A stretch of 64,000 bases of DNA from Sphaeramia orbicularis (lineage: Eukaryota; Chordata; Actinopteri; Kurtiformes; Apogonidae). The stretch covers positions 16,380,178 through 16,444,177 of the forward strand of contig NC_043957.1 in assembly GCF_902148855.1 (NCBI RefSeq). The letters are read 5' to 3'. Shown here piece after piece: positions 1 to 15,880 of the stretch. Position numbers and translations under genes: made by a program. Each line of letters begins with the position of its first letter. Position 1 is the first letter of the stretch. The notes below the pieces were generated by a model that saw only the letters and a list, made by a program, of their open reading frames with translations, was not told the DNA's origin and made no database searches.

Positions 1-150
1 ATGTGAGAGTGATTGTTTGTCTCTATATGTTCAGCCCTGCGATGAACTGGCGACTTGTCCAGGGTGTACCCCGCCTTCGCCCCTATGTAGCTGGGATAGG
101 CTCCAAGCGACCCCCGTGACCCTAGTGAGGATAAAGCGGGTTCAGAAAAT
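1..150 (+). repeat. 3' end of a non-LTR retroelement (LINE/SINE-type tail)
   Basis: The text reads as the familiar fish repeat around 'ctggcgacttgtccagggtg' and 'agctgggataggctcc', running into an ATGA-repeat tail, which is typical of 3' ends of L2/CR1-like non-LTR elements or SINEs that borrow such tails. The upstream part lies outside the window. Family assignment is from memory of the motif, not from a search. Confidence 0.55.
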
Positions 151-165
151 GAATGAATGAATGAA

Positions 166-207
<42 letters not shown>
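151..207. repeat. (ATGA)n followed by (AAT)n microsatellite
   Basis: About five ATGA units are followed by about twelve AAT units. They form the simple-sequence tail of the preceding retroelement end. Confidence 0.9.
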
Positions 208-214
<7 letters not shown>

Positions 215-300
215 TTTTTAATTACAAAGGCTTAATCTATACTGTGGGAGAGTTTGAACTCAGTCCATGGTTCTTCTGTAAAGATCTGTACGTATGTGGT

Positions 301-330
<30 letters not shown>
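301..330. repeat. (GAT)n microsatellite
   Basis: About ten uninterrupted GAT triplets in the 3' flank of gene 1. Confidence 0.9.
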
Positions 331-331
<1 letters not shown>

Positions 332-970
332 TGAACTCACTTGTCATTTTCATTGTGGTTTTGTGGATTTGGATGCATCACAGAGGATGAATATGAGCGA
401 CACGTGGTCCGTATTTATGCTGTTGGAGACACTTCAGCACCTTGGACAGTGAACGAAATGTGAATTAATGTTTATAGACAAAAAAGTCACAAACAGATGA
501 TCAGTGACATTTATCCTGTTACTTTTCAACTGGTGTTGCTATTCCAGCAGAGAAGAAACAATGACTCTCTGTAGAAATCCATTAAAAAAAACATAAGTCC
601 TCCCCCACCCCACACCACGTTACTGTCCAAGGATAGAAATACTGAGGAAATGAAAGAACAGAATAGATCAGTACGACCATTTGTCTGTTTGGTGTTAAAT
701 TGTTACACAAAATTGTAAAGCATGATCATTAATACAAACTATTTTAATTCCATGAGTGTATTCTTTATTACAATCAATTCATAATTATTGAGTAATGCCC
801 CAAATAAAGGAGGAGGACTTCTAGATCTGTACTTGATGTGTCCATCCTCCTTCCCAGTGTTCAACAGAAATGTGAAAGCTTATGTGAATCAGCCACAGCT
901 TGAAATATGTATTATAAAGTTTAGACATTGTGGGCTTAGTTTTGAAATGGATTTATGAATTTACCAAATT
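331..970 (-). other. 3' untranslated/flanking region of gene 1, with candidate poly(A) signal
   Basis: No coding exon was recognised here. On the minus strand the first AATAAA downstream of the gene 1 stop codon lies at 764-769, about 200 nt beyond the stop, and is the likely polyadenylation signal. The rest is AT-rich unique-looking sequence. Confidence 0.5.
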
Positions 971-4506
<3,536 letters not shown>

Positions 4507-4596
4507 GTTGCTGCCTGACTTCAGACAAATTAAGAGATGTTAATAAGTAAATACATTCACAAAAGTGACATAACCTCAGTAAATAATTAAACATAC

Positions 4597-4690
4597 TGGA
4601 ATAGGTGTTTTCTTTGACAAGATGCTTCTTCTCTGTGGTCGCACTGAACTGAAGGCGAGGCTGTTAAAAGGCTCCGTTTCCTTCCTGTTT
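4597..4690 (-). other. 5' untranslated exon of gene 1
   Basis: Reverse-complement sequence matches the 5' non-coding exons of genes B to E (donors after 32400, 40434, 47953 and 55134), with the shared text 'ttcagttcagtg' and 'gaccacagag' and a GTATGT donor after 4597. The outer end is approximate. It is followed outward by a 22-nt poly-T run at about 4692-4713. Confidence 0.6.
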
Positions 4691-4714
4691 TCTTTTTTTT
4701 TTTTTTTTTTTTTT

Positions 4715-6300
4715 CTTACAATAGAATACATGCCGAAACAAATATTATAGGTCCCCTAACCCCAGGACAGAATGGCAGCTCCAGAGAGCAGAGAATATCC
4801 GCTTAAAGACCAAAAGCGTATACTAGACACAACACACACAGCAAATTTGTGGAGTAAAATAATCTAGAGTTAGGTAAAAAAAAGTGAAAGAGTTAAATTT
4901 CTCGAGTTCATTCTGTAAGTTTAACTCCAGCTTGTGTCTTTGATGGTGTCATTTTTTGGGGTAGATTTACCAGGTGTTGAGGAGCATGATTGAACCCCAT
5001 GATGGGTGTTGTTGATTTCTGAACAGAGCAACAGAGAAGACCAGTGTGCTCATGGACGTCATGAGGTGTCGTATAAGTACCATTTTACTTCTGAAACAAG
5101 GCTATTTATTAGGCTGGAAGTAACTTTTCTGTCAGCTCTGTCAGTATCATAATGTGTATATTTCTGTCCAGACCAACTTGCTAACCAGCTGCTAAAATTA
5201 GCTCTTGCTGCAAACTTAGAACATCGAACTTTAGCTCGATGGCTTCTTGCATTGTAGTCTTAGGTAATTCATACAAGAGTTGAGAGCAAAGCTATTGAAC
5301 AAATAGTAACTGTCATGATGCAGTCCTGCGTTGCCACAGACCCCTCCCTAAGACTCATTATCAACTTCACCTGCTGGCACCTGTCACACCTGGAGCAGAT
5401 CTGCATGAGGAGCCCCTAGAAGCGGCTCCTCTGCTCTGGTACGGTGCCAGATCATTGCTGCCTCTGTCATTGCTTCATGCCTCCATAGACATTCATCCCA
5501 TTTCACTTCAGAGCCATAACCCGGACACCTGGAAAGCATTTCATGCAAGAGCACTTTATAAGAATCTATATAACATGTGTTTGAGCACACTTAAAAAAAA
5601 AACAAACAAAAAAAAACAGTTATTATATGTTTTTTAGCATTTCAGAGTTCACATAAAATGAATTCCAGGCGAGTGTTGTGTTTTAGTCTACATGAGATTA
5701 GTTTTTGTAACTCCCAGAAGAGGTTTTTTTTTTTTTTTTTTTTTTACTGGAAGCTTGAAGGAGGGAAGCCTTTTTATGTTACACTCTGGTTCCCCTAGCC
5801 TGGGGTGTAACATAAGTGAATATATGTGTGTGTGTGTGTGTATTTTTTTTTTTTTATATCAGCAGAAAGATGAGTAGTAAATACAGTTTTTTTCCTTCTA
5901 TTGTACACAACTATTTCATGGTCAGGTTCAAGTATGACTTATTATTTTTCCCAAATTTATCATGTTGGACCCTCCCCTTGGCCTGTATGACAGTCCTATG
6001 TATCTGGATGGTAGCTGAATATTTCACCAGGAAAGGTCACAGTAACTGAAGCTTGAATGATGAACCCATTTTCAAAACTGATTCCAAGTCAGGTCAGAGG
6101 ATTTATTTACCCATCACTTTGAGTGACTTCAGAAAACTAGCTGTTGCCCCTGATGTGATGGATTTTTCGGTGTGATTCTGTAACCTTAAATCATATAATA
6201 CATTAGAAAAATTAAGTAATTATCCGTGTTTGTCAGAAAAAAAAAATTATATTCATTGTGAAATACAGTATAGAAAGCAGAGTTCTTTTTCAGTGTGTGT
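4715..6300. other. Intergenic region, no gene recognised
   Basis: Between the 5' end of gene 1 and the H2A gene I see no convincing exon. Present are a poly-T run (about 5727-5745), a short (TG)n tract with a following poly-T (5825-5853), and otherwise unique-looking AT-rich sequence. The short ORFs here have no recognisable domain. Confidence 0.5.
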
Positions 6301-6316
6301 GGCTCTGAAAAGAGCC
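6301..6316 (-). terminator. Histone 3' stem-loop of H2A
   Basis: On the minus strand this reads GGCTCTTTTCAGAGCC, the canonical six-base-pair stem and four-base loop of replication-dependent histone mRNAs. It lies 28 nt after the H2A stop. A purine-rich stretch follows (AAAAAGAAC at about 6277-6285 on the minus strand) that fits the histone downstream element bound by U7 snRNP. Confidence 0.95.
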
Positions 6317-6344
6317 TTTTGGGTCTGGTTGTGGTTCTCCAGCT

Positions 6345-7480
<1,136 letters not shown>

Positions 7481-7503
7481 ACTGTCTGCTCCTACAACAC
7501 CAC

Positions 7504-7519
7504 GGCTCTTTTCAGAGCC
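7504..7519 (+). terminator. Histone 3' stem-loop of H3
   Basis: GGCTCTTTTCAGAGCC, identical to the H2A stem-loop in opposite orientation, 24 nt after the H3 stop codon. It marks the processed 3' end of a replication-dependent histone mRNA. Confidence 0.95.
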
Positions 7520-8300
7520 ACCACATGTTCATAAAGACACACTTCTACTAAACCTTCACATCTGGAGGAAAATATTTGTAGATTATTTTGTAACGTTTGT
7601 TCCTGTGGAGAGTTGCTGCATTAAATTATATAAATGACAGGGAAGTCACAAAGGTGCACTTCTACTCATATAATTTGGCTCTTGTCAGTGTCTTATCCTT
7701 TTGGATCCCAAATTAGAACTCTGTATTATATGTAGACACAGCTATTTAATATTTAAGGGTTACTGTATTATAGTAGTTTTTCCTCTTGTGTTTGGAACTA
7801 AAACTGAAATTTTACCTTTTGTTCAAGATATCACATCCAGAGAACTGTTTCAGTGCCAGTGATCAGTCTGTTTTGTGAGTAAACCTACTGTGAAATAGAA
7901 ATGATAATGTAATGTTTCAAATCACAGGCTAGAAAACCCTGAACACAAAATAAAGCTCCCAAACATCCTGTAGGAGCCATAATTTGAAAATTTGTCATAA
8001 GAACATCTCAATAACGTACATCTAACAGCTATCAGTTTAATTTATGATCCTATATTTTACTTAAGTTAACAGACATTTGAGTGTCCAAATGAAAAGTCAA
8101 AGTTAGGAGACAATATAATGCAGCATGAGATCTCCTGAACATACACACCACAAACTGAGTAACACACACCTTCACTGAATATGACAAAAACACCACAGCG
8201 TAAACAGAAAACAAACACTTTACTGTTATTTTTTTTGTGCAATTCATGAGTTAGTGAGAACTAGATCCATGGAGGAGCGTCTTGGTGTCCCGGTTCACCC
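7520..8300. other. Histone 3' flank, no gene recognised
   Basis: AT-rich sequence with no recognisable exon, RNA gene or transposon terminus. Small ORFs on either strand show no known domain. Confidence 0.5.
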
Positions 8301-8305
8301 CCCCC

Positions 8306-8340
8306 CATAGCTTTCCATCTGGTCCAGGTGGAAAGCTATG
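8306..8340. repeat. 35-bp near-perfect hairpin
   Basis: The arm CATAGCTTTCCATCTGG is followed after a 1-nt spacer by its reverse complement with one mismatch. A third partial copy of the arm follows at about 8340-8355. No known element end was recognised. Confidence 0.7.
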
Positions 8341-8355
8341 CTTTCCATCAGGTCC

Positions 8356-8714
8356 GACAAATAAATTAATACACATTTGCACTCTTTTGCTGTTTATATT
8401 TTCTTCAATGCTGGCGAATGTCATTTTATTTGACTTCATTAATGCCAACTCTCATCACCGCGGTCGTGCCCTCCAGGAAGCCGGGCTACAGGCTCCGAGC
8501 GCCGGTGTACTTGAAGGGCTTGATCCGTGCACGAAGCTGGGCTTGGAGGTCGGAGCATAGCTTGGTTCTGAGTTCTGTCAACAAAACTAGTTCCATGATC
8601 CGTAATCGGAACCGATTACGAGAACGGAAACAACTTCACGCTCCCGTGAGAGGTTTTCAGTGGCACAGGTAGAAGGAGCTCCTGTTGGATCAGGGACCAC
8701 TGTCCCACTGACAC
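8356..8714. other. Unassigned block with a 9-bp palindrome
   Basis: A locally GC-richer stretch (about 8455-8560) of unknown origin. CGTAATCGG and its inverse CCGATTACG lie back to back at 8601-8620. No protein domain was recognised in the short frames across it. Confidence 0.4.
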
Positions 8715-8720
8715 AGAGAA

Positions 8721-9040
8721 ACAGAGCCGAATTTTTTATTTTTTTTATTTTATTTTTTTTTCAGAAAACACTGTCTCGTAAACTCAGAAAAACAGAGCAA
8801 ATTTTTTTTTTTTCAGAAAACAGTATCTCGTAAGCTCAGAAAAACAGAGCAAATTTTTTATTTTTTTTTCAGAAAACAGTATCTCGTAAACTCAGAAAAA
8901 CAGAGCCGAATTTTTTTTTTTTTTTCAGAAAACAGTATCTCATTAATTCAGAAAAACGGTGCCGATTTTTTTTTAAACTTATTTTTTCTCATAATTATGA
9001 GATAATTATCTCATTAATTCAGAAAAACAGAGCCGAAATT
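8721..9040. repeat. Tandem repeat, about five units of about 60 bp
   Basis: Units contain 'tcagaaaaacagagc', a poly-T stretch of varying length and 'cagaaaacagtatctcgtaa'. The last unit carries the palindrome 'ctcataattatgag'. Divergence rises toward the right end. Confidence 0.8.
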
Positions 9041-9127
9041 ATTTTTTGTGGGAATGCAATACGCTTCCGTAAACATGACTGCATGGATTTGCAAATGATT
9101 TCTCTGTGTACTGGAGAGATGTTCAAA

Positions 9128-9927
9128 CAGTGGCCGCTGCTCGTCTTTCAGAGAGGGGAAGCTCATCATCAGCTTACATTAAAAAAAAAGTCAAGTTATT
9201 TAAACATAAATTCGGCCCTCCGTTCCTTTTTAAGAAAATGGTCAGTGACCTTATCGTACCAAGTAAACAAGAAAACGATGAAATTATGTTAAATTGAAAT
9301 AAGGAAGTACAATGAGTGTGTTTTATTTACAGTGCAAGAAATGAACAAGTAATTTCGTAGTGGTTTCTCTCTTGATTTCACAGCAGAATGTGTGACGATA
9401 TTAAACTGAACTCTGTCAAGTGAAGGAGTAGATCTCAAACTAGCTGTCAGTCAAACAGGATTCAGCCTTTCGACTGATCCTCCAATCAGCATGTGGAAGC
9501 CTAGCATCTAGCCCGGCCGAGCTCCGCCCACAGCTCCATTCACCTCCAGAGACGCTGAGCGTCCGGGGGCGGGACAACATCGTGGCATTTATCCAATTAC
9601 CGTCCAGTTTTGAGGCAACGAAAAAAACTGTTCCATGAAGTCCCATAGACGCCGAAGTCACATGGATGCCGAGCATCTATGGGCAAATGCATTGACCATA
9701 GATCGTATGAGAAAACAGCGCAACAGGAATGGATGAGAAGTTAACAACATCGAGTCTGTTGATTTGTGATAAAGCTGATTCTGAACGAACTCACCTGTGA
9801 GATGAACGTGTTCTAACACATTTGTAGTCAATGAAATGTCAACACAACTGTACATATTTAACCATTTAATTTTCGTAATTTTAGGGGAAGCTGGACTTCC
9901 CTTGCAGTCTATGAGAAATCGCCACTG
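9128..9927. mobile_element. Non-autonomous hAT-type DNA transposon (800 bp)
   Basis: The ends are CAGTGGC... and ...GCCACTG, flanked by perfect 8-bp duplications TGTTCAAA at 9120-9127 and 9928-9935. The empty site is visible in the homologous introns of genes B to E. TIR start and 8-bp duplication are hAT hallmarks. No transposase frame is present. Confidence 0.85.
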
Positions 9928-11829
9928 TGTTCAAACTATAATTTCTATAAGTGACCAGTGTCTCCACCACTTCTGTCCATCTTGTCTCCATCTGTCAGCT
10001 TTACACTTTGGTGGGTCATGAGCGGTGGAGTCAAAAATCAAACATTACTATGATTTTTATCTTAAAATGTTAATGTTTTCTTCTCCAGTTGCTCCAACGG
10101 TTCCTTCAGTGTCTTTCAGTCCCTCTGGTGAAATCGTTGAGGGCAGTTCAGTGACTCTGACCTGTACCAGTGATGCAAACCCACCTGTTACTAAATACAC
10201 CTGGTACAAGAGAGGAAATAATCGACTTCAGTCAAGAGGTGAAGGACAGCAGTTTGTCCTCAGCTTCATCAAGTCTTCTGACTCTGGATCATATTCATGT
10301 GTAGCTGAGAACAGTCTGGGGCGGAAGATGTCAGAATACATCTATATTGATGTGAAATGTGAGTAAAATTCTTTATTTTGTAGAATATGTCTAGTGTAAT
10401 GTAACACATCCAATGAGAATCCTCTGTTCTCTGGAGATTCTGATGCAGCAAAGGATGCATCTGCAAATCACTGAAACACATCATACAGCAACAAAGGAAC
10501 CATATTCATTCATTCATTTATTCATTCTGTCAAATCTCCTCCAGATCCTCCCAGACTTCCCTCTGTGTCCGTGAGTCCGTCTGGTCAGATAGTGGAGGGC
10601 AGTTCAGTGACTCTGACCTGTACCAGTGATGCAAACCCACCTGTTACTAAATACACCTGGTACAAGAGAGGAAAGAATCAACCTCAGTCAGGAGGTGAAG
10701 GACAACAGTTTGTCCTCAGCTTCATCAAGTCCTCTGACTCTGGATTATATTCATGTGTAGCTGAGAACAGTCTGGAACAGAAGATGTCAAAGTTTGTTCA
10801 TATTGATGTGAAATGTGAGTAAAATGCTTTACTTTGTAGAATATGTCTTGTGTCATGTGACACATCCAATGAGAATCCTCTGTTCTCTGGAGATTCTGAT
10901 GCAGCAAAGGATGCATCTGCAAATCACTGAAACACATCATACAGCAGCAAAGGAACCATCATCCATCCATCCATCCATTCATTCATTCTTTCAAATCTCC
11001 TCCAGATCCTCCCAGACTTCCCTCTGTGTCCGTGAGTCCGTCTGGTCAGATAGTTCAGGGCAGTTCAGTGACTCTGACCTGTACCAGTGATGCAAACCCA
11101 CCTGTTACTAAATACACCTGGTACAAGAGAGGAAATAATCGACTTCAGTCAAGAGGTGAAGGACAGCAGTTTGTCCTCAGCTTCATCAACTCCTCTGACT
11201 CTGGATCATATTCATGTGTCTCTGAGAACAGTCTGGGGTTGAAAATGTCAGAATACGTCTATATTGATGTGAAATGTGAGTAAAATGCTTTATTTTGTAG
11301 AATATGTCTAGTGTCATGTAACACATCCAATGAGAATCCTGTGTTCTCTGGAGATTCTGATGCAGCAAAGGATGCATCTGCAAATTACTGAAACACATCA
11401 TACAGCAACAAAGGAACCATATCCATCCATCCATCCATCCATCCATCCATCCATCCATCCATTCTGTCAAATCTCCTCCAGATCCTCCCAGACTTCCCTC
11501 TGTGTCCGTGAGTCCGTCTGGTCAGATAGTGGAGGGCAGTTCAGTGACTCTGACCTGTACCAGTGATGCAAACCTACCTGTTACTAAATACACCTGGTAC
11601 AAGGAGGATGAAGACTCACCAAAAGCATCAGGACAGAACTTCACCATCACTGATATCAGATCTGAACACAGTGGGAATTATTACTGTGAAGCCCAGAACA
11701 GCAGAGGACGACAGAACTCCACCTCACATCTGATTGTTGTATCATGTGAGTGTTTGCATTTAACTGCACATATACTCAGAAAAAAAAACCTAAAAACATG
11801 GAGTCACACTTTGTATATGTTGTTGAGCT

Positions 11830-11986
11830 TTTTTTTTTTTTTTTTTTTTTGCACAAAGTCTTTTTTATTGGTATTTATGCAGGGACTCTACAGAATTGTG
11901 TTTCAGACATGAATTAATACTAACAAGAACAGTCCCCACCCCTCACTTCCCACCCATGTTACAACAGAACCCCACCCTTAACAAAA

Positions 11987-12025
<39 letters not shown>

Positions 12026-14132
12026 AAAAAAATAATAATAAAAGGGTCACTGTACCATTTAGCAGATATGCTTTAATTTCTCTGTAATAAAGGTCTGTCT
12101 TACTAAACATCAGTATGGGTGACATCCATCTTCTCTAGTGCATTAGAAAAGGTTTCCATATATCATAGAATTTCTGAACACACCCGGGTGTTATTCTACT
12201 AGAGGGCCCTCTAGTAGAATAGCAGACTTTCTCTAGTGTCAGGTGGTGTAAAAGGTCACTGATCCACATCTTAAAGGTTGGAGGCTGTTTCTCCTTCCAC
12301 CTACAAAGTATTAATCGTCTGGCAATGAGAGATGCAAAGGCTATCATATTCTTTGCATGTTGGTTGTGATGAATGGGTTGTGAACTTATTCCGAATATCG
12401 CAGTAGTGGCAGACGGCTCTATACATGTCTGTAAAACGTCTGAGAGGGTTTTAAATATTGGATGCCAGAAATTATCTAGTTTTGAACAGAACCAGAATGT
12501 ATGAGAGAGGGTGGCTGGTGTTTGTTTACATCGATCACAGATGGGATCAAAACTCGGTATAATCCTTGCTAGTCTCACTTTAGACCAGTGGAGGCGATGT
12601 ACAACCTTAAATTGAATAACTGTGTGCGGTAAACAGATTGAAGAGGAATGTATTCTATCTAAAGCCTTTCCCCAAGTCTCCTCAGGGAGTTCTAGCCCCA
12701 AGTCTTCTTCCCATTGTTTTTTTAATGATATCAGAGGTTCCAAATTATGTGTATTTAGTAGGGAATAGACTTTCCCAATAGCCCCTTTGGAGCCTTGATT
12801 AACTGTCAGAATGGTGTCTAAGAGGGAATGTGGTGGCTGTGATGGGAAGTGAATGAATGATGCCATTATGAAACTGCGAAGTTACAAAAATCTAAAGAAG
12901 TGAGACCTAGGAATGTTAAATTTTAACATTAACTGATCAAAAGATGCAAATTTAGTGTCAATAAAAAGGTTTTCTATTGTAGTAATTCCTCTATTGGTTC
13001 ATTCATTGAAAGCTGTGCCTATAATTAATGGCATGAATTGATGTTTTTTTTTACTATTGGAGCACAAGTGGGCAGGTCTCTAAGAGAGAAAGCTCATCTA
13101 AACTGTGTCCAAATCTTACAAGAGTGTTTCACAATCAGATCTGAGGTTAACTTAGATATCAATTCCAAAAGAGGGAGTTTTGAACAGAGTAATGAGTATA
13201 AGGACGTTTGAGGACAGGAGAATTTTTCCATTCGCAACCACTCTGGTGAAGTGTCATTAGATGGGGATTCCTTCCAATACAACATAGATCTCATACTGGA
13301 AGCCCAGTAATAGTACTGAAAATTAGGGAGTGATAAACCTCTGTACTGATGATGTTGTAAAATATTTTTTCTTATTCGAGGATTTTTCTTATTCCATATA
13401 AACCTTAATATTAATTTGTCCACAGATAAGAAAAAGGATTTTGAAAAAAAAAGATAATTGTAGGGGAATACACTGGAATAGATACAAAAATGTGGGTAGT
13501 ACATTCATTTTAATCATATGAATTCGCCCTCCCAGTGACAAGGGAAGTAAACTCTATAGTTCCAGATCTTGTTTTAGACAAGTTAGTGGAGGAGAAAAAT
13601 TTGCTTTGAACATATCTTTAAAGGCATGCGCTATCCAGATTCCTAAATATCTGAATTTTTGTGGACTGACTTTAAGTGGAAATAAATCAAAGTTATTTTT
13701 TTTTTTTAGCTGTCACATTTACTGGCAAAATTTCACTCTTCTGTAAATTAATTTTACACCAAGATATTTTGCTGAATTCCTCAAGTAAGTTCAGGGTGTT
13801 CAGCAATGTATTTAAAGGGTTGGACAGGTATAAAAGCATGTCATCGGCATATAGGGACACTTTGTTTTCTGAACCATATCTTTGAATACCCTTTATACTG
13901 GCTTCACCACGAATCGCCAAGGCTAACGGTTCTATTGAAATAGCAAATAGAAGAGGAGAAAGTGGACAGCCTTGTCAGGTGCCACGGTGAAGAGGAGAAA
14001 AATTGTTGTTTATTCGGACAGCTGCTAATGGAGAAGAATAGAGAAATTTAATCCAAGAGACGAAGCGTTGACCAAAACCAAATTGTTTAATAGTATAGAA
14101 GAGATAGTCCCACTCCACCTGATCAAAAGCTG
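11830..14132 (-). mobile_element. 5'-truncated L1-clade LINE, minus orientation
   Basis: The reverse strand encodes the reverse-transcriptase part with AFDQVEWDYL near 14100 and LYADDMLLYL near 13850, then the ORF2 C-terminus at 12866-12135 with the Cys/His knuckle (CDRCKQTPATLSHTFWFC). This is followed by a 3' UTR with (TTTA)n on the reverse strand and a poly-A tail (poly-T at 11830-11850). The target-site copies TGTTGAGCTTTTT lie at about 11822 and 14336-14348. Reading frames are interrupted in several places and the 5' half is missing. It sits in the intron between the last C2 and membrane exons of gene A. Confidence 0.9.
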
Positions 14133-14335
14133 GTAAACTTGTATTTCCTCAAATTACTGGCCATTGCCTCACCAGTGTCGCAACAAAAATGCTGTGCAAT
14201 AAAAAGCAGTTGATCAAAAATGTGTTTTGTTGTTTTTTCACTTTTATGCGCTGCCAAAATAAGGCTTTTTGGGTTGAATTTCAGCAGATCGGGTTCTCTT
14301 TGTTGCCTATTCCATTGCCTGCTCACTAGCGCCCC
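14133..14335. other. Non-L1 segment trapped inside the L1 insertion
   Basis: About 200 bp lie between the L1 5' truncation point and the right-hand target-site copy. They are absent from the same intron in genes B to D. I do not recognise the sequence as L1. It may be a template-switch product or an older insertion. Confidence 0.45.
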
Positions 14336-14954
14336 TGTTGAGCTTTTTAATGCACATTTGTAAAACATTTTGTAGAGAAAGCCAGGGCATTTTTTTAAAG
14401 ACTTACTGCAGTTTAAAGTTTTTCTTTGTATTTGCATCTACAAATTTTATCACATCATCAAGTCTGTTTAATACTGTGAACATTTGCTCTGTTGCTCTTT
14501 TGTTGTTTTTATCTTTCAGTGTTTTCTTCTTTTTTCAGCCAAATGGAAATCCGTAGCAGCTGGAGTGACTGTTGCCGTTGTCCTTCCCATAATCCTTATC
14601 TCTGTCTTCCTATTAGTCAGGTAAATTAAATTTCACCAGTGAATTCCCTTGAATTCATGAGCCATGGAACAATTTTAATATAGTTTGAACCATCAGCCAT
14701 TTCTTCAGTTTTTTAAATAAAACCCAAAAGAGTATAGAAGCATTGAAACTGTGGTGCTTTTGGAGAACTGCTTTCAGTTCATGCTGGGAGGAAAAGTAGT
14801 TCTGTTGGGGGTTTAGTGACTTTCAGTTTATACATGGTAAGGCCAAGACCTTATGCAGTGCATGGAAGCTATTCAGCTCCTTGGATGTTTTCCCCTTTTA
14901 TTGCTTGTTTAACTATAATGATAGTCAAAGTAATGTAACATGTTTGTTAATAAT

Positions 14955-15412
14955 CTACCGAGAGCCCCCTCTCGTGCTCTCAGGTCAGCAGATCAGCTGC
15001 AGCTTGTGGTTCCAAAAACTAAAAAGAAGCTTCGTGGGGACCGTGCCTTTTCTGTTGTCGCCCCAAAGTCGTGGAACCAGTTGCCCTTAGTTGTTAGACA
15101 GGCTCAGTCTCTACCTGTCTTTAAATCACATTTAAAAACGCACTTTTTCTCATTAGCTTTTAATCAGTGAGTGACATGTCTGTTTTTTTTTTTTTTTTTT
15201 ATGCTGTTTTTAACAGATTTTAATTTGTCTTTGTTTTTATGATGTTTGTATTTTGTTGTTCTTAGCCAGCTCAACACCCTGTGTTTTCACTAGTTTTATT
15301 TACTTATTTAATCCCTTGTTTTATGTTTGGTGTACAGCACTTTGGCCAGCTGTAAAGTTCTTAAAGTGCTTTATAAATAAAGTTGGTATGGTATGGTATG
15401 GTATGGTATGGT
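14955..15412 (+). mobile_element. 3' end of an L2/CR1-like LINE
   Basis: It encodes the C-terminal RT-associated segment with RGDRAFSVVAPKSWNQLPLV and KSHLKTHFF, then a 3' UTR ending in 'ctttataaataaagttg' and five GTATG units. The empty site is inferred from the matching intron of gene B. It is strongly 5' truncated. Confidence 0.8.
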
Positions 15413-15880
15413 ATAATTCACCACAAAAAACAACAACAAAAAATAAGTAATAATAATAATAATAATAATAATAATGTCCAAGTGAAGAAGTTTCTACAAA
15501 GTAACGTCAATTAATTAAAAACACATGGCATTTAATTTATAATGTAAAACAAGTAATTGAATATTCTCCCTCTTGAAATTGACTGGTCTTATTCACCAGA
15601 GGTTCAGTGATAATGATAATATTCTCACAATAGTGACCTGAGAACAGTGAATGTGTCTGAAGTGATTATAATATAAACATATCTGTGTCTGGAAGGTTCA
15701 GTATTCATAGCTACTAATACACTTCAAATATAAAAGAACACACAACCAGCCCTGACAAAAGGTTATTGAAAAGCGCAATTGTAGTTTGTGTAATTCACTA
15801 AATATCCACACAGAACACACACATCAAAGCAGAGAAATGATAAGGCTCATCTATAAAAGTTCACTGTCGGTTTAGATTGT
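15413..15880 (+). other. Gene A intron homologous to B-D introns
   Basis: Non-coding sequence collinear with 37660-38190, 45220-45740 and 52115-52540 in sister genes. It contains an (AAT)n microsatellite at about 15449-15474. Confidence 0.7.

Noticed and set aside
5384-5590. Possible small gene in the gene 1 / H2A intergenic region
   Set aside because: No start context, splice sites or domain that I could support.
10089-11745. CRISPR-like regular repeats
   Set aside because: The regular 450-bp spacing is four duplicated C2 exons plus introns in a eukaryotic gene.
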